Below are positions 34,785-43,099 of a DNA stretch of 46,848 nucleotides, piece by piece. A program made the translations under genes and the position numbers. Within the stretch, counting starts at the first letter, position 1. The number at the start of each line of letters is the position of its first letter. The stretch is from Streptomyces sp. PH10-H1 (GTDB taxonomy: Bacteria; Actinomycetota; Actinomycetes; Streptomycetales; Streptomycetaceae): NCBI RefSeq assembly GCF_030063355.1, contig NZ_JASISZ010000065.1:1-46848 (forward strand). Direction: 5' to 3'. The notes beneath the pieces are model-generated. The model was not told where the DNA came from, did no database searches, and saw only the letters and a list, made by a program, of their open reading frames with translations.

Positions 34785-35695
34785 GCAGTCCATCGAACGC
34801 CCCGAAGGCCCAGCTGGCAGAGGCGATCACCTCGCTCGGTGACACCGTGAGCAGGCTCAGCCACCTGTCGAAGCGCTCCTACCGGAACCCCTACACCACG
34901 CTGCGGCAGTGGCCGCCGGAAGTCCGGCCCGAAGCGGAGTGGTTCAGCTCCCCCGAGTACCTGAGCCTGTACGGCACTCCGTTGTGGGTCACGCTCGGCG
35001 AGCCCGCCAGGCGACGGCTGGCCTTTTATGAGGCCGTCAACTTCTACAGTCTCAACATTCACGGCGAAAAGGGTCTGATGCAGGGGCTGGCGGAGCGGCT
35101 GTACCGCAAGGACCTGCTGGAGGTCTCGGAGTATCTGCACCACTTCCTCGACGAGGAGAACAAGCACAGCATCTACTTCGGCGGTTTCTGCACCCGGTAC
35201 GCGAAGGTGTACCGGAGCCGCCAGTTTCCGCTGCGGGAGCCCCGTCCGCAGAGTGTCGAGGACTTCCTCTTCTTCGCGAAGACCATGATCTTCGAGGAGA
35301 TCGTGGACCGCTACAACTGGGTGCAGGCCCGGGACGCCCGGCTGCACCCCGTGGCGCGGTTCATCAACGACAACCATCACGTCGAGGAATCGCGGCATCT
35401 GGTCTTCGGACGCCAGCTGGTAACGGCGTTGTGGGGGGCCTGCGTCCCTTCCTGGGGTGACGCCACGGTGGCGGATCTGCGCCGCCAGCTGGAGCAGTTC
35501 TTCGTCGTCAGCTGGCGCGAGTACTACAACCCCGACGTCTACACCGACGCAGGGATCGACGATCCCTGGGAGGTCGCCGAACAGGCCTGGTCCGCACCGG
35601 CGCAGCGCGCTCACCGCCGCGAAGTGTCGACCAAGGTCGTGTCGTTCCTCACCGCGGCGGGAATTCTCGACAAGGAGCCAGCCGATGCCTTCTGA
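34781..35695 (+). CDS. AurF-like diiron oxygenase
   Basis: A 304-residue protein of the p-aminobenzoate N-oxygenase (AurF) family, which use two iron atoms and O2 to oxidise amines or C-H bonds. The metal-ligand pattern is complete: Glu96 (NIHGEKG), Glu126-x-x-His129 (DEENKH), Glu172/173 (FEEIVDRY), His199/200 and Glu203-x-x-His206 (NHHVEESRH). The start GTG overlaps the KASIII stop by 4 nt. Next to an amino acid:carrier ligase and a carrier protein, the most likely substrate is a carrier-bound amino acid or derived amine, giving hydroxylamine, nitroso or nitro chemistry; this is inference. Confidence 0.85.
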   Translation: MSSPSNAPKAQLAEAITSLGDTVSRLSHLSKRSYRNPYTTLRQWPPEVRPEAEWFSSPEYLSLYGTPLWVTLGEPARRRLAFYEAVNFYSLNIHGEKGLMQGLAERLYRKDLLEVSEYLHHFLDEENKHSIYFGGFCTRYAKVYRSRQFPLREPRPQSVEDFLFFAKTMIFEEIVDRYNWVQARDARLHPVARFINDNHHVEESRHLVFGRQLVTALWGACVPSWGDATVADLRRQLEQFFVVSWREYYNPDVYTDAGIDDPWEVAEQAWSAPAQRAHRREVSTKVVSFLTAAGILDKEPADAF

Positions 35696-35945
35696 CCAGG
35701 AAATCCGGGACCTGCTCCGGTCCTGGGTGCTCACCAAGGCCCCCGATCTGTCCGCCGACGCGTTCACGGACCGGACGCTCCTGTTCGAGGAGCGGCATCT
35801 CAGGTCCGTGCACCTGCCCGAACTTCTCCTGCTCCTGGAACGGCTGCGCGCCGCACCAATCGATGTGGAGGACCTGCGGCCCGGGGACTTCCGTGACATC
35901 CGCACGATGGTGGACCGGTTCGGCGGCCCGGGGGTGACGCCGTGA
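35685..35945 (+). CDS. Acyl carrier protein with atypical phosphopantetheine motif
   Basis: An 86-residue carrier-protein-like gene. The usual DSL attachment motif is replaced by RSV: Ser41 in HLRSVHLPEL, preceded by LLFEERHL. Downstream are the acidic helix and PIDVEDLRPGDFRDI. It overlaps the diiron gene by 11 nt and has GGAG 8 nt before ATG 35685. The amino acid ligase follows with a 4-nt overlap, so this is its probable partner: the amino acid would be held as a thioester on the phosphopantetheine. It is not certain that the residue before Ser allows modification by a general transferase; a dedicated one is in the same operon. Confidence 0.72.
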   Translation: MPSDQEIRDLLRSWVLTKAPDLSADAFTDRTLLFEERHLRSVHLPELLLLLERLRAAPIDVEDLRPGDFRDIRTMVDRFGGPGVTP

Positions 35946-36877
35946 CGGGCCCGACGGCGGGCGCTGCCGGCCCCGACCGGCTCGCCGCTCTGCAGCGCAT
36001 CGGCCTTTCCTGGCAGCCGTCCGGGCAGGCGGCCCTGCGCGGCCCCCTGCTGCGGCTTGCCGAGGACTGCGACCGCGCCTTCGTGTGCCTCGCCTCCCTC
36101 TGGGACGCGGAAGAGGAGCGGCACCCCGCGTCCCTGCCCGCCGCACGGCTGCAACAGGCCGGCTACCTCCGCTCCTTCCCGCACCAGGCGACCTTTGTGG
36201 CCAGGCTGAGCCCGGAGGAGCCGAACGTCGACGCGTTCCTCGACGGCCCCGTCATAGACGAGGACGGCCGGGTCGCGCTGTCCGCGCTCTCCCCGGTCAC
36301 CGAGGTCCTGACCCCGGCGGCCTGCTACCACCTCTACAACGGCCACCAGGGCGAAGCTCTCGACCGGCCCTTGTACCTGACGACCCGTAACACCTGTTTC
36401 CGCCAGGAGACACACCACGTGCCGCTGCGGCGGTTGAGCAGCTTCACGATGCGGGAGATCGTCTGCCTCGGCACCGTCGCCGAGACGGTCACTTTCCTCG
36501 AACGGGCCCGGGCCGCACTCGACCTGTTCTTCGGGCTGCTCGACCTGGATCTGGAGTGGCTCGCGGCGACCGACCCCTTCTTTCGGCCGGAGGACAACCC
36601 GCGCCACCTGCTGCAGCGCGTTCAGCCGGTGAAGCACGAGGCGACGTACGGCGGTGACCTGGCCATCGCCTCGGTCAACCGTCACCACGATCACTTCGGA
36701 TCCGGTTTCGGGCTGACCCGTGACGGCCGGGCCGCCGACAGCTGCTGCGTGGCCTTCGGCATCGAACGCTGGCTGTGGGCGATCAGCGACCGCCACGGCC
36801 TCGACCCGGCTTCCTGGCCCGCCCTGGAGGATGCCGCTGCGACGGTGCGGGCGAAGCTGCGGGGAGGCACGGCATGA
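35942..36877 (+). CDS. SerRS-like amino acid:[carrier protein] ligase
   Basis: A 311-residue class II aminoacyl-tRNA synthetase-like protein without a tRNA-binding domain. Motif 2 is TCFRQETHHV followed by LSSFTMREIVCLG (151-177). Motif 3 is CVAFGIERWLWA (269-280). The zinc-ligand trio of atypical SerRS and of amino acid:[carrier protein] ligases fits Cys128 (LTPAACYH), Glu172 (MREIV) and Cys268 or Cys269. Those ligases adenylate a small amino acid, typically glycine or alanine, and load it onto a carrier protein instead of tRNA. The carrier gene lies directly upstream, overlapping by 4 nt. Amino acid identity is not predictable here. Confidence 0.82.
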   Translation: MTGPTAGAAGPDRLAALQRIGLSWQPSGQAALRGPLLRLAEDCDRAFVCLASLWDAEEERHPASLPAARLQQAGYLRSFPHQATFVARLSPEEPNVDAFLDGPVIDEDGRVALSALSPVTEVLTPAACYHLYNGHQGEALDRPLYLTTRNTCFRQETHHVPLRRLSSFTMREIVCLGTVAETVTFLERARAALDLFFGLLDLDLEWLAATDPFFRPEDNPRHLLQRVQPVKHEATYGGDLAIASVNRHHDHFGSGFGLTRDGRAADSCCVAFGIERWLWAISDRHGLDPASWPALEDAAATVRAKLRGGTA

Positions 36878-37977
36878 GGGGAACCACCGTCATCACCGGC
36901 GCGGACGGCTACCTGGGACGCCGGCTTGCCGCCGCTCTGCTCGACGAAGGGGACGACGACCTGATCCTGGCCGTCCGCGCCGCCTCCGAAGTCGAACTCG
37001 ACGGGAAACGGGAGCGGCTGGCACAGGAACTCGGCCCGGACGCCACCGGCCGGACCCGGTGTGTGGCGGCGGACGTTCGCCGTGACAGCCTGCTGGCCGA
37101 CGTCGATCCCGGCGTGGTCACCCGCATCGTCCACGCGGCGGCCGTTACCCGCTTCAACGTCGAGCGCGATGTCGGCGACGGCGTCAACGTGGCAGGCACC
37201 GTTCGGCTGCGGGCCTTCGCCGCCCGATGCGAGCACCTTCAGCGGTTCGCCCTGCTGTCCACGCTGTACGCCGCGGGCCGCCATCAGGGCGACATCGCGG
37301 AGGAGCGGCTCGAGTCCACCGGATTCGCCAACCACTACGAGTGGTCGAAGTGGGCAGCCGAGGAGCAACTCCTGGGAGCGGCTGGGGAGATGCCGGTCTC
37401 CGTACTGCGGCTGCCCACGATCGTCGCCGACGACGACAGCGGTCATGTCACGCAGTACAACGTCTTCCACAACACCCTCAAGCTCTTCCACTACGGACTG
37501 CTCTCGCTGCTGCCAGGTGACGAGAAGACGCCGCTTTCCCTCGCGACGGCCGCCTTCACCGTCTCGGCGGTCACCCGCCTGCTCGATCCCGCGGTCGCCG
37601 ACGGTGTCTACCATGTCTGCCCCGACCCGGCGCGGACGCCGACTCTTGGGGAGCTCGTCGACACCGCCTTCACGGTCTTCCAACGCGACGCGGGATTCCG
37701 GCGGCGCGGGCTGATCCGGCCCGTCCCCTGCGACCGGGAGAGTTTCGAGGATCTGCTGCACGCCGCCACCGGGCTGCGCGCCGGGCCGCTCCACCAGGCC
37801 CTCGCGTCGGTCTCTCCCTTCGCGGCACAGCTGTACCTGCCGAAGACGTTCCGCAACGAAGCGCTGCGCGCGGCCTGGCCCGCCTACACAGCCCCCGATC
37901 CTCACGCGCTGACGGAAGCCACCTGCACCCGGCTGGTCGCCTCGAAGTGGGGCCGCCGGCCAGAGGAAACATCCTGA
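36874..37977 (+). CDS. SDR oxidoreductase, thioester-reductase-like
   Basis: A 367-residue extended short-chain dehydrogenase. It has the NAD(P) motif TGADGYLGRR (about 7-16), a long insertion, VHAAAVTRFN (about 90), and the active-site Tyr/Lys in YEWSKWAAE (about 155). The overall layout resembles NAD_binding_4/thioester reductase domains that release carrier-bound acyl groups as aldehydes or alcohols. ATG 36874 overlaps the ligase stop (ATGA). In this operon it could release the finished carrier-bound product reductively; a ketone reductase role is the alternative. Confidence 0.78.
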   Translation: MRGTTVITGADGYLGRRLAAALLDEGDDDLILAVRAASEVELDGKRERLAQELGPDATGRTRCVAADVRRDSLLADVDPGVVTRIVHAAAVTRFNVERDVGDGVNVAGTVRLRAFAARCEHLQRFALLSTLYAAGRHQGDIAEERLESTGFANHYEWSKWAAEEQLLGAAGEMPVSVLRLPTIVADDDSGHVTQYNVFHNTLKLFHYGLLSLLPGDEKTPLSLATAAFTVSAVTRLLDPAVADGVYHVCPDPARTPTLGELVDTAFTVFQRDAGFRRRGLIRPVPCDRESFEDLLHAATGLRAGPLHQALASVSPFAAQLYLPKTFRNEALRAAWPAYTAPDPHALTEATCTRLVASKWGRRPEETS

Positions 37978-38570
37978 CCCTTTCCGAGAACGACCTGTGG
38001 CTGCTCAGCTACTACCGCTCCTCCGAGATCAACGGCGCCCTGTTCTTCGGCCGGGTCGCCCGCACCCTGCGCGGCGGCCCGCTCCAGGCGAACGTGACCC
38101 ACCACTTCGCCGACGAGGCCAACCACGCGAAGTACTGGACCCGCTGTATCGAGGACCTCGGTCACCCGGCGACGAAGTTGTCCGGCAGCTACCAGGATCA
38201 GTACCTGGAAGCCGTCGGCCTGCCCGCCAATCTCATGGAGGTCATGGCGATCACCCAGGTCTTCGAGAAGCGGGTGATCGCTCAGTACCGGCGCCACCTA
38301 CGGGCCGGGGACACACATCCGAGGGTCGGACAGACCATCCGGACGATCATGGAAGACGAGCGCTGGCATGTGAAGTACGTCAAGGACGCCCTGGAGGAGA
38401 TGGCGGCCCGGTACGGCCAGGAGTACATCGACTCCACCCTGGCCCGGTTCACCGCGGCCGACGAGGAGGTCTACGCGAAGACCCTCGCGGAATACGGCGA
38501 ACGCATCACGTTCCTCGGCGGCCCCGGTCTGCCCTACGAGGATCTGCCCTTTGAGGGGGACGCGCCGTGA
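37974..38570 (+). CDS. Ferritin-like diiron protein, probable CTG start
   Basis: A four-helix bundle of about 198 residues with two symmetric ligand sets: Glu18, Glu48-x-x-His51 and Glu98, Glu129-x-x-His132. It should bind a diiron centre and may be an oxidase or oxygenase. The reading frame has no ATG near the domain start. A CTG at 37974, overlapping the SDR stop by 4 nt (CTGA, like the ATGA/GTGA links elsewhere in the operon) with GAGGAAA 6 nt upstream, fits well; GTG 37947 is the alternative but lies inside the SDR gene without a clear ribosome-binding site. The stop overlaps the next GTG. Confidence 0.78.
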   Translation: MTLSENDLWLLSYYRSSEINGALFFGRVARTLRGGPLQANVTHHFADEANHAKYWTRCIEDLGHPATKLSGSYQDQYLEAVGLPANLMEVMAITQVFEKRVIAQYRRHLRAGDTHPRVGQTIRTIMEDERWHVKYVKDALEEMAARYGQEYIDSTLARFTAADEEVYAKTLAEYGERITFLGGPGLPYEDLPFEGDAP

Positions 38571-39472
38571 CCGGCCGCGCGGTTCCCCCGGCCCGCGACG
38601 GGACGAAGGTGCTTGCCGTATGGACCCGGCGACCGCTTCACCCCACTTCGCTGACCGGACGGGAGAGCGCGCGGTTCGCCACGCTCACCGGCCGGGTGCA
38701 GCGGCAGCAGTGGCTGATCTCACGGCATGCCCTGCGGACACTGCTCGGGGTTCTGGGGCTGCCCGCCGACACGACCACGTACGCCTTTCCCCACCGCCGG
38801 CTGTCGCTCTCCCACGTCGAGGGAGCAGCCGTGGCCGCGGGCCTGGCCGTCCCGGCCGGGGATGTGGCGGGCATCGGAGTCGACCTCGAAACGGCCCGTG
38901 AGGCGCGCGCGGAGTCCGCGCGCTTCTTCCTCGACGAACGCGAACGCGCCTGGCTCGACAGTGTCCCCGAAAGCGCCCGCGCGGCGGAGCACGTACGGCT
39001 GTGGACGGTCAAGGAGGCGCTGTACAAGGCAGATCCCGACAACCGGCACACGGTCCTTCGTGACTACACCACCGACGACCCGGCGGCCGGATCCGGCCGT
39101 GCCCGGCGACGGCCGCCGCACGACACCGCCTTCGGCTCCACCGCCTTCGGTTACATCACAGGCCGGTTCGGCGATGCCCGGCTGTCCGTGGCCGCGGCCT
39201 TCGACCGCCCATCGATCACACCCGTAAGGACCGTAACCGTGCCTTCTGTCACCTTCGACGACGTCGCCCACCGCATCAGCGCGACGCTCTCCGTTCCCGT
39301 CGACACCCTGACGCCCGAGACCAACCTGCGAGATCTTGCCGCCGACAGCTTCCTTCTCGTCGAAATGGCCGTTGACCTGCAGGAGGAGTTCGACGCGATG
39401 TTCACCCAGGCCGACCTGCGGGAGGTGACCACCCTGGGGCAGCTGGCGGGGCTCGTGGGAGCGCAGCCCTGA
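38567..39472 (+). CDS. 4'-phosphopantetheinyl transferase fused to an acyl carrier protein
   Basis: A 301-residue two-domain protein. The N-terminal Sfp-type transferase has GIGVDLE (102-108, magnesium-binding Asp106 and Glu108) and WTVKEALYKA (146-155, Glu150 and Lys154). The C-terminal carrier protein (about 226-301) has the attachment site DLAADSFLLVEM with Ser261. The transferase would convert carrier proteins to their holo form, including its own domain and the stand-alone carrier. An in-frame GTG at 39239 with AAGGA 8 nt upstream lies exactly at the domain border, so a free carrier protein may also be made. The start overlaps the previous stop (GTGA). Confidence 0.85.
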   Translation: MTGRAVPPARDGTKVLAVWTRRPLHPTSLTGRESARFATLTGRVQRQQWLISRHALRTLLGVLGLPADTTTYAFPHRRLSLSHVEGAAVAAGLAVPAGDVAGIGVDLETAREARAESARFFLDERERAWLDSVPESARAAEHVRLWTVKEALYKADPDNRHTVLRDYTTDDPAAGSGRARRRPPHDTAFGSTAFGYITGRFGDARLSVAAAFDRPSITPVRTVTVPSVTFDDVAHRISATLSVPVDTLTPETNLRDLAADSFLLVEMAVDLQEEFDAMFTQADLREVTTLGQLAGLVGAQP

Positions 39473-39602
39473 CCCGGAGCACCGGCTCCCGCTCTCGGAC
39501 GGCCGCCCCGGCCGGCACGGGGGCAGCCCCGCAGATCCCGTCCGGCGCACGCCCATCCCATCGCCCGAACCCTCCCGGCCACCCGACCCACCGGAGTGCG
39601 GA

Positions 39603-41900
39603 ATGTCGCAGCGTCTGAGCCAAGCCCTCCACCGGTTCCGCGGACCCCTGCTGGGCCTCTGGCTGGTGGCGCTCGTCGCGGCCGCCGTCGCGGCTCTGCC
39701 GCTGGCCGACCGGCTGAGCGGCGGTGGCTGGTACGCACCCGGATCGGACTCGCTGAAGGCGGTGCAGTCGATGCGGTCGGGTTTCGCCGACCGCGGCGCC
39801 AGCAACCTCACGCTGGTCGTGACGGACGAACGGAACCTCGCCGGGAGCCCGGAGTTCGACCGCCGTATGAGCCAGGTCATGCGGGAGGTCACCGGCGACA
39901 AGCGGCTGGAAACGTCCGGCAGTTACGGCTGGCTCACCCTGTCCGGTGACTCCCGAAAGGAATTCGTGGGCAAGGACCGCCGGACCGCCGTCACCATGGT
40001 CGGGCTGGCCCTGGACGACGGGACGGCCCGCCGCGTCCTGCCGGACGTGCAGAAGGAGATCGACCACCGCTACGCGCCACAGGGGCTGCGGGTGTCGATG
40101 GTGAGCGCCGGAACGTTCTGGGGCGAGATCAACAAGCTGAGCGCGGAAGGCCTGCAGAAGGCCGAACTCATCACCTTCCCGCTGGTGCTGCTCATCCTGC
40201 TGCTGCTCTACCGCGGCGTGGTCGCGGCGGTGGTCTCGTTCGTGGTCTCGGTGACCGCGATCGCCCTCACCTTCGGGGTGATGTCCGTGCTGGCCGGGCA
40301 CCACGAGCTGTCGATCTTCGTCCAGAACGCGGCGACCATGATCGGCCTCGGTGTCAGTGTCGACTACTCCCTCTTCATCATCTCCCGATATGTCGACGAA
40401 CTGACCGCGGGACGCGATCGCACCGCAGCACTCGCGATCGCCCTGCGCACCAGCGGAAGAACAGTCCTCTTCTCCGGACTGATCGTCGTCCTCGCCATGT
40501 CCAGCCTCTTCCTGGTGGACCTCAACGTCATCCGCTCCATCGCGCTGGGCATCGTCGTCGTGGTCGCCTTCGCCACCCTGGCGAGCGTCGTGGTCCTGCC
40601 CGTCGTCCTCCACCTGATCGGCGACCGCATCCTGTGGGGACGCCTGCCCGTGCAGCGCCGGACGCCGAGGGATAAGGGACACCGCTGGGGGAGCGTGGCG
40701 CGGCAGATCATGCGCCGCCCCGTGCTGTTCCTGACGTTGGCGAGCGCTGCCCTGCTGGCACTGGCCGTACCCTCCCTCGACCTGCGCACCTTCACCCCCG
40801 ACGCGCGCATCGCGCCCTCCTCGTCGCCCGTGCGCCAAGGGTTCGACGCCGTGCGCGAGCAGTTCGGTCCGGGCACGGCCTCACCCCACCAGGTCGTCAT
40901 CACCTCGCGAACCGCGCTGTCCGCGTCATCCGACGCCGGGAGGGTCGCCGACCTCCAGGAGCAGCTCGCCCGGCTGCCCCATGTCACCGCGGTCCGCTCC
41001 CCGCTGGACGTCCTGCGCACCGTCAGCCCCGAACGACCGCTGGCGGGACTGGACACGGCACCGTTCTCACGACTGCCCGGTGATGCCCGCCGCACTGTCG
41101 ACCACTACGTCTCCGCCGACCGCCGCAAGATCGTGCTGGAGGTCATCGGGGACGACTACGCCTCCGCCGACGCGTCCCGCGCGCTGCTGGCATCCATCCG
41201 CTCGGCCGCGGACGGGATGGGTGCCCCCGGCCTGCACGCGGTGGTCGGCGGCGAGACCGCCGAAGGCGCCGACGCCAACACGGCGATCGGGGACGCCCTG
41301 CCCGAAGTGGTCGCGGTGATGCTGGCGGTTCTGTACCTGATGCTGCTGGTCACTTTCCGGTCGCTGCTGCTCCCGGTCAAGGCGATTGCGATCAATGTGC
41401 TGTCGCTCGGCGCGACCTACGGTGTGCTGGTCCTGGTCTTCCAACACGGCCTGGGTGCCACCCTCTTCGGGTTCGACCGGTCCGATCACCTCCAGAACTT
41501 CGTTCCGATCCTGCTGCTGGCGATCTTGTTCAGCCTCAGTACCGACTACGAGGTCTTCCTGCTCCGCCGTATCCGTGAGGAGCACGACGCCGGCGCGGAC
41601 AACACGAGCGCCGTGGCCGCCGGAATGGCCCGCACCGCGCCTCTGATCTCCGGGGCCGCGCTGCTGATGGTCGCGGTGTTCGGCGCCTTCGCGCTGACCG
41701 GCATCATGCCGATCCAGCAGCTCGGCCTCGGCCTCGCGCTGGCTATCGCCCTGGATGCCACCGTGATCCGGCTCATCGTGGTGCCCGCCGCCATGCGGCT
41801 GATGGGCCGCTGGAACTGGTGGCTGCCGGGCCGGCGCCCGACCCCGGCCACACCGTCCGAAGCGGCCTCCGAATCCTCCGGGCCATTGGGCCGATGGTGA
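39603..41900 (+). CDS. MMPL/RND-family transporter
   Basis: A 765-residue membrane protein with the double-repeat RND layout: a first membrane helix at about 15-35, an extracytoplasmic loop, a five-helix block (about 190-350) with GLGVSVDYSLFIISR (a typical MMPL motif), a second loop, and a second helical block (about 555-745) with LLAILFSLSTDYEVFLLRRI. Such proteins export lipids and lipid-like natural products in actinobacteria using the proton gradient. ATG 39603 has GGAG 7 nt upstream. It follows the coupled operon by 130 nt and is the likely exporter of the product. Confidence 0.88.
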   Translation: MSQRLSQALHRFRGPLLGLWLVALVAAAVAALPLADRLSGGGWYAPGSDSLKAVQSMRSGFADRGASNLTLVVTDERNLAGSPEFDRRMSQVMREVTGDKRLETSGSYGWLTLSGDSRKEFVGKDRRTAVTMVGLALDDGTARRVLPDVQKEIDHRYAPQGLRVSMVSAGTFWGEINKLSAEGLQKAELITFPLVLLILLLLYRGVVAAVVSFVVSVTAIALTFGVMSVLAGHHELSIFVQNAATMIGLGVSVDYSLFIISRYVDELTAGRDRTAALAIALRTSGRTVLFSGLIVVLAMSSLFLVDLNVIRSIALGIVVVVAFATLASVVVLPVVLHLIGDRILWGRLPVQRRTPRDKGHRWGSVARQIMRRPVLFLTLASAALLALAVPSLDLRTFTPDARIAPSSSPVRQGFDAVREQFGPGTASPHQVVITSRTALSASSDAGRVADLQEQLARLPHVTAVRSPLDVLRTVSPERPLAGLDTAPFSRLPGDARRTVDHYVSADRRKIVLEVIGDDYASADASRALLASIRSAADGMGAPGLHAVVGGETAEGADANTAIGDALPEVVAVMLAVLYLMLLVTFRSLLLPVKAIAINVLSLGATYGVLVLVFQHGLGATLFGFDRSDHLQNFVPILLLAILFSLSTDYEVFLLRRIREEHDAGADNTSAVAAGMARTAPLISGAALLMVAVFGAFALTGIMPIQQLGLGLALAIALDATVIRLIVVPAAMRLMGRWNWWLPGRRPTPATPSEAASESSGPLGRW

Positions 41901-41987
41901 CTCGCGACAGCTCCGGCAGTCCCGACAGCCCCGCCGCACCGTAACTGCCGTACATCCCGGTGCCCTTGATCGAAAGGAAACGACCCC

Positions 41988-42584
41988 GTGGACAAACCCT
42001 CCGCACTCCTCTTCCTGTTGAACTTCGTCGTCATCGGAGCGCTTCCCAGAGTCTTCTTCCGGTCCGACGGCCGCTTCAACAGGAAATGGTGGCTCACGGC
42101 GCTGCCCTTCGGCCTCAGTCCGCTGTTCGTCGCGGTGTGCGCCGCTGTCGGCTGGGAGCCGATCACTCCCGACTCCTGGCGATCGGGGCTGAACCTCGCG
42201 GCGGTGGCACTGAACGCCGTCTCGATCGCTCTGATCTTCCTGACACTGGGCACCCACCGGATCCCTGTCGCGCTGTGGCACCAGGAGAACGACGCCCCGC
42301 GCCACCTTGTCACCCACGGTGCCTACAGCCTGATCCGGCACCCGTTCTATGCGGCGTTCCTTCTGGCGTTCCTCAGCGCAGCCGTGCTCTTCCCGCACGC
42401 GATCACCCTGGCTCTGTTCTGCTACGGGTTCGCCGCACTCAACGCCACAGCCGCCCGGGAGGAACAGCGCCTCAGCGAATCGGAGTTCGGGTCGGAGTAC
42501 CGGGGATACCTCGCCCGGACGGGACGCTTCCTGCCCCGTCCGGGCAGGGCCGCACCGGCGGAGACCAGCCGGGTAGGAGGCTAG
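41988..42584 (+). CDS. ICMT-like membrane methyltransferase family protein
   Basis: A 198-residue protein with about five hydrophobic spans. The C-terminal signature LVTHGAYSLIRHPFYAAFLL and the terminal REEQRLSESEFGSEYRGYLA match isoprenylcysteine carboxyl methyltransferase/PEMT-type membrane enzymes that use S-adenosylmethionine. It could methylate a carboxyl or other group of a lipophilic product. GTG 41988 follows AAAGGAAA. It lies 3 nt before the ligase gene start, inside the export and tailoring part of the cluster. Confidence 0.75.
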   Translation: MDKPSALLFLLNFVVIGALPRVFFRSDGRFNRKWWLTALPFGLSPLFVAVCAAVGWEPITPDSWRSGLNLAAVALNAVSIALIFLTLGTHRIPVALWHQENDAPRHLVTHGAYSLIRHPFYAAFLLAFLSAAVLFPHAITLALFCYGFAALNATAAREEQRLSESEFGSEYRGYLARTGRFLPRPGRAAPAETSRVGG

Positions 42585-42586
42585 CC

Positions 42587-43048
42587 GTGGACGTCCTTCC
42601 GCCGCTCACCGCCTGGCTGACAGACCCGCACCCCGGGAGAGGTGTGCGGCTGGCCGACGACTCAGGTGGCTGGACATACGTCCCCTATCCGGAACTGGCG
42701 GCCGCCGCCCATCGGGTCGCCGCCTCGATGCGGGCGGCCGGTGTCCGCCCCGGCGACGTCGTGTGTGTACTGATGCCCACCGGCCTCCCGTGCCTGGCCA
42801 CGCTGTTCGGTGCCTGGGCGGCGGGCGCGACGATCTCCCCGCTGCCGCCGCCCTCGTTCCAGACCGAGGACGCGTACGTCGAGCACATCGTCGCCGTCCT
42901 GGAACAGGCCGCACCCGCCCTTGTGGTCGCGAGCGGGGAGTTCACCGTCCTGGCGGCCCGCGCGATGACCGGCGCGGGGCTTCCGGGCCGTCCGTGGACG
43001 CCTCAGGAGACCGCCGCCGGGGACGCATCCGAGGCGGCCGGGGCCTGA
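42587..43048 (+). CDS. Fatty acyl-AMP ligase, N-terminal part, ended by an in-frame TGA
   Basis: The first 153 residues of a fatty acyl-AMP ligase (FAAL): GWTYVPYPELAAAAHRVAAS, then GVRPGDVVCVLMPTGLPCLA and the alpha/beta core up to an Ala/Gly-rich linker. GTG 42587 has a strong AGGAGG 7 nt upstream. The frame ends at TGA 43046-43048, but the same frame continues afterwards with the rest of the enzyme. The combined length of about 580 codons is exactly that of FAALs. It may be a pseudogene, a base error, or use TGA readthrough. Confidence 0.72.
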   Translation: MDVLPPLTAWLTDPHPGRGVRLADDSGGWTYVPYPELAAAAHRVAASMRAAGVRPGDVVCVLMPTGLPCLATLFGAWAAGATISPLPPPSFQTEDAYVEHIVAVLEQAAPALVVASGEFTVLAARAMTGAGLPGRPWTPQETAAGDASEAAGA

Positions 43049-43099
43049 GCCGGGGCCGCGCCTGAGGCCCCGACCGTATCTTCGCCCGCTTCTCCGCCC

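Noticed and set aside
34703..36796. 697-codon minus-strand frame over the diiron and ligase genes
   Set aside because: Antisense shadow; the plus strand has complete metal-ligand and synthetase motifs.
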